NCBI GenBank assembly: GCA_905250885.1
Contig: CAJNOQ010002409.1
Coordinates: forward strand, 1 to 24,505
Source: Didymodactylos carnosus
Lineage: Eukaryota; Rotifera; Eurotatoria; Philodinida; Philodinidae
DNA length: 24,505 bases
Direction of reading: 5' to 3'
Numbering within the stretch: the first letter of the stretch is position 1; every line of letters begins with the position of its first letter. The notes below the pieces were generated by a model. It did no database searches. It was not told the origin of the DNA and worked only from the letters and a program-made list of their open reading frames with translations. Both the position numbers and the translations under genes were made by a program. Of this stretch, positions 20,689-24,505 are shown one piece after another.

Positions 20689-22208
20689 CTAGTGTGAACA
20701 AATCGCTTGATATTTTGATATAGCTACAAAGTAAAAATAATGACTGTGCTCAGAAACAAAAGTGACGATCCAGCAACGATCGGATCGCTCGCCGTAATAT
20801 TGGTAGCGTTCCAGGAACAATGTTCGATAAACAAGTTCTGTTGAATCTGCTGTTGGCTCACAGAATTGATTAGAACAATGGCGAAAGTATACAGAAAATA
20901 GAGAGGTAGAGGCGTTCGCAGAGACTAATTCAAGTAGTGTTGGACTTGTATTGGTGGAGTGAGATTGTGTTCTCCGATCGTCGTTCTTATTAAAGAAATT
21001 CAAGGTTCGAGCTATTTAGATCTTTGTTATATATAATAGTGTTATTTGTGTCCAACGGACAAGTTCTGTAAGCTCACAAATGTCGATAAATTTTCTTGTC
21101 AAAACATAATGTCAAAATATGTCAAAAACATAAAAAGCTGTTAAATACATACATGATTAGTCACCAATTTTCTTTCGTGGCACAATGAATTGGTATCTTC
21201 AATATAACCTCGTTTTACTGAGCTTTAAACATAACTACTTTGAAAATCTTTCAAAACTATAGAAGTTTATGTATAATCATTAAAAAATGATAAAACTAAA
21301 CGAAGGATTTTGATAGCACCAAAATCGGATTTTTCTACATCGTAGGCAATAAGCTCAAAATTTTTCAGTTAGTATGTTTTGTAAACTAAATATAAACGAC
21401 TGTAGCATCCAGATTTCCTCGAAGACAAGTTCTTGACTTTCTCCCTTCATCTTGCAAGATTGTTGTTTATCTAATAGACAATTATAAAACATGTAGTAAC
21501 AATGACAGCGAGTAGAAATTTTCATTTCTGAATTTCATCAGCTTTTATCGTACGTTGATTTTTATAACTAAAATATTTCCTCACAATTGATTCTTAATTG
21601 ATAATATATGAACAAGAAATACGCTTATTTATACTTTTTCTGTTACTATTACCTTTACATATTTTATTTTGTAAATAACAAGTAGTTTCCAACTAGTATT
21701 TTAAGCTTGATTATTGGATATTACTAGACGAAAGATATATCTTCAGCGAAATCAATCAATTAAATAAAAGATTTGAAACAAAAAAAATATTCACCATTTC
21801 AAAACTCCCTCCCTCAGAAATCAAGCATAGTACAGCTCTATACAACTTTGCATTAAAAAGTTACAAGCCTTTTCCTACAAGCCCCAAAATGTATGAACAA
21901 ATCCACAGTAATTTCCCGCAAAATGTTTTTTTTCATTTATAGATCTTCATATTTCGTCGAAACTTACACTGCAATAGATGACAGAGAGCTCAAATTGGTC
22001 TTAAAATGAAGCTAGTACGGCTGACAGCGTACACAAATCTGATTTTACAATTTCCATCTAGGTTTTTTCATAAATCTAGAAAACTTTAATCAGATTTTTG
22101 ACTTGTAAAATCTACTATAAATAACAGAAGAAAAATTTCATAAATTTTTACTCTTGAACATTGTAGTCAGACGTGTTTACTTCATTTTAAGATCAACTCG
22201 AGATATGT

Positions 22209-23110
22209 ACTTAGGATTATTCAAAAGTAGTGGTGTTCCTATAGAAAGCTTGAGAAAACTTCAATCTGTTTTCAAAAGATGTGCAATTTAATTCTCTACA
22301 AAATTAATGTTGACTATATTTTGCAGTAATGAAATTCTAAATTTCTAGAGATCAAACACTTCGATGGTATCAGATTTCTCACCAGTTCCCACTGGATTCT
22401 GAAACTATTCCTGTGTAGAATCCCAACAGATATCGGGCTCATAAAATACGACTCACCAATAGATAGTCGTTAAAAATGTCTACTGATTGCATATATTTTG
22501 ATATTTTCATTGCTACTTTCTACTCGTTGAATGACATTTTTTCTAAAACTCATGTATCGAAAAATCGGGCGATTTTCCCTTTCCAGCTGCTGTCTTCAGA
22601 AAAAAACATTATGAGAAAGCCATTTATAGCTCAGACAGATCATTAATATAAAGTTTTATACGAAAACGATTTACCTTTCTTCCTACCACAAAAAAAAGTG
22701 AACAAACATTTTTATAGGGCTAGGAAATAGTTAATTGCTGCAAAGGAGCAATTTTCAAGATCAAAAAATTAAATAAAAGAATTTTTGCTACGGCAACAGA
22801 TATCGGATTGAGAAGATATTATATATCTTTGAAAGAGCTGTTGATGCACTATCGAAAAATGAATACTTGATCTTCTCAATATTTATAGTTAGCACAGAAA
22901 AATAGTCGCAAAAAAATTCTAAAATTTAGTGGGAACTGGTTGAACTTGATTCCATCGAAGTGTTTGATCTCTAGAAATTTAGAATTTCATTACTGCAAAA
23001 TATAGTCAACATTAATTTTGTAGAGAATTAAATTGCACATCTTTTGAAAACAGATTGAAGTTTTCTCAAGCTTTCTATAGGGACGCCACTACTTTTGAAT
23101 AACCCTAAGT
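22209..23110. repeat. Inverted repeat, about 184-bp arms around a 534-nt spacer
   Basis: Left arm 22209-22393 and right arm 22928-23110 are reverse complements, nearly identical over the outer 165 bp (about four substitutions) and weaker toward the inside. The spacer is AT-rich and non-coding. CAACAGATATCGG occurs twice inside the spacer in the same orientation (22426 and 22794). It is consistent with a non-autonomous element with long terminal inverted repeats, 902 bp in all. No target-site duplication was seen. Confidence 0.85.
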
Positions 23111-23421
23111 GTCATCTATCTGAGTAGAAGATTTTTGTAACATACAAATAGTTCTTCTAGTTGTAGCGACATCGCGAATGGAGACAGATGAGGTCAAAAA
23201 GTTATTTTCTCACCATACTTTGGCATGGTCAATATTTCATGTAAGTTTGGTCGGTATTGGGCTTATAGGTATTACGATAGATTTTCAGCAAAGGGAACCT
23301 TAAAAAGTTAAAAAAAATAAAAACGAATTTTTGTAGAAATCTTGTTTAAATGAACTGTTGCATATTAATGCTTAAATAAAACTAGATTAAATTAAAATAA
23401 TTATTATTGTAGTGATATCAA

Positions 23422-24069
23422 TTAAATGATACCTGCTTGTGAAAATAATTTCATAAAATGTTCAGGTGTTTGTGCACCACTCACACTGTATCTTCCATTA
23501 ATTGTAAAATGTGGAACACCCGTAATACCTTGCTGATAATTACGTTCAACTTCATTTTGAATTTCTTGTTCATATTTGTTAGATTTAAGAAAATCCATAA
23601 TTTCTTGTCGATCATAGCCTACTTCTTGTGCACAATCACATAAAACATTTAGATCGTTTATATCTTTTTCTTGTTCAAAATAATACTTAAATATAATGGC
23701 AATTAATTCATTTTGTTTGTTTCCATGTAGTTTAGCATAGTGAACAAGACGATGTGAATTGAATGTAGAACCAACTTTACCACCATATGAAAATTGAATA
23801 CCTGAAATAGATAATGTAAGAAATATTTATATGAGTGAACTATTTTTATTTACCTTCTTCTTTTCCAGTTTGTTGCATTTGAGTTATCATTTGTTTTGTT
23901 CTTTCTTCACCAAATTTTTGTTTATAACGATCAAGTTTTAATATTGAACCTTCTCTGGGTGATCCTGAATCTAATTCAAATGGATACCAAGATATTTCCA
24001 CATTAACCTTTGATGAATCTAATTGAGATAAAGCTTTTTCTAAACGACGTTTGCCAACGTAACACCACG
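23422..24069 (-). CDS. DsbA/FrnE-family thiol oxidoreductase, 5' partial
   Basis: Thioredoxin-fold protein of the DsbA-like FrnE/2-hydroxychromene-2-carboxylate isomerase group; a disulfide or glutathione-linked oxidoreductase role is likely but the substrate is unknown. Visible exons 23854-24069 and 23422-23801 join in phase through a 52-nt intron (GTAAAT donor, TTTCAG acceptor), giving 197 complete residues to TAA. The first visible codons complete a Pro and give WCYVGKRRLEKAL, so the family's CPWC active site is split by an intron and its first Cys lies in an exon not present here. Later hallmarks: WYPFELD; a helical insert with the GGKVGSTFNSHRLVHYA stretch; DLNVLCDCAQEVGYD; cis-Pro in GVPHFTING; SGAQTPEHF. 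The usual length is about 210-220 aa, so only about 15 N-terminal residues are missing. The alternative ATG at 24130 runs through intron sequence and would lose the first active-site Cys. Confidence 0.9.
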
Positions 24070-24505
24070 CTAAATAGATAGATCTAAGATATTTATATAT
24101 AAAGAAACAGATGAAAAGATATTTTAGCATTCTCTTATGTAATAATCAGTTCTGTATCATCGAAGAATTTTTCACTTGAACTAGAGACAATAAGAGACAA
24201 TTTCATATCAAAATCGGATGACTTCTTTTTGTAGAGAAGCGTTCCTCGGAATTATGACATATTTGGAATCGCCGTAATCGATTATGTTGTATAGAGCAAA
24301 CAGCTCGTCGAAGTACCGACATTGTTGACACCTCAAGACTCCGATGTACAGGGTAGCAAATAATATTATTCAAGGGGAGTAACGCTATAATTCTAAATCG
24401 GAGATATGATGAATTTTATACCAAATGAAAGCCCGTGAAAAATGGGATTTAGTGATGCTAAATAGTAAGACTTTGAAGGACTTTCGTGCATTGAATTATC
24501 AAAAG
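24070..24505 (-). other. Partial first intron of the oxidoreductase gene
   Basis: The region was searched on the gene strand for an exon encoding an N-terminal beta strand ending in Asp-x-x-Cys with a phase 1 donor. None was found up to the window edge, so the intron is longer than 436 nt or the gene is 5' truncated. No other feature was seen. Confidence 0.6.

Larger units (their letters stand above)
16765..23421. other. 6.6-kb gene-poor, repeat-rich region
   Basis: No complete gene was supported. It holds two large inverted repeats (17420-17839 and 22209-23110), a direct repeat pair (17613-17707 and 18504-18597) and coding-like islands (18791-19030, 19618-19818, 20113-20688). A 104-codon minus-strand frame at 20689-21003 has fairly normal composition but begins with a TTG codon and matches no family I know. 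Minus-strand frames at 16790-17267 and 17914-18201 look like chance. A run of twelve C lies at 20142-20153. From about 21050 to 22200 I see AT-rich DNA only. Confidence 0.5.

Noticed and set aside
20689..21003. A 104-codon minus-strand frame as a gene
   Set aside because: It begins with TTG, has no family match and no splice partners. Composition is not clearly random, so it is only mentioned within the gene-poor region.
1..24505. tRNA, rRNA, CRISPR array or complete transposase gene
   Set aside because: No T-loop/B-box pattern, conserved rRNA segment, regularly spaced repeat array or recognisable transposase motif was seen on either strand.

Overview
The window reads as AT-rich animal nuclear DNA. 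Three protein genes can be supported, all on the minus strand, and all need splicing. Most introns have GT/AG borders and several are only 52-67 nt. I reconstructed them exon by exon by checking borders, reading phase and family alignment. The best guess for the organism is a bdelloid rotifer or similar small invertebrate, because of the AT richness, the short introns, the abundant decayed or palindromic repeats and a bacterial-type secreted sphingomyelinase. That is inference, not proof.

Layout from left to right. 1-2480: non-coding AT-rich DNA. 2681-4241 (-): RPL24, five coding exons, 157 aa, the same length as the human protein. 4242-6235: intergenic, with a few coding-like plus-strand frames near 5536-5880. 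6236-12248 (-): a 15-exon DDHD1-type phosphatidic-acid-preferring phospholipase A1, 697 aa in my model. One intron uses a GC donor, and another (1227 nt) carries a near-perfect 1.04-kb palindrome with 504-bp arms. 12249-15151: intergenic, with a 217-bp palindromic MITE-like element and a block with seven ACGCGT sites. 15152-16764 (-): a secreted neutral sphingomyelinase C-type phosphodiesterase. It looks like two adjacent reading frames but joins in phase through a 224-nt intron into one 462-aa protein. 16765-23421: 6.6 kb without a clear gene, holding two large inverted repeats, a dispersed direct repeat and several short coding-like islands that look decayed. 23422-24069 (-): the 3' two exons of a DsbA/FrnE-family thiol oxidoreductase; its first exon lies beyond the right edge.

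The genes do not form a pathway. The phospholipase and the sphingomyelinase both act on phospholipid head-group or acyl bonds, but one is predicted intracellular and the other secreted. Shared strand and spacing do not show an operon. No tRNA, rRNA, CRISPR array or complete coding transposon was seen. The strongest things to check are the intronic palindrome, the GC-AG intron, the fused sphingomyelinase model and the inverted-repeat cluster at 17.4-23.1 kb.
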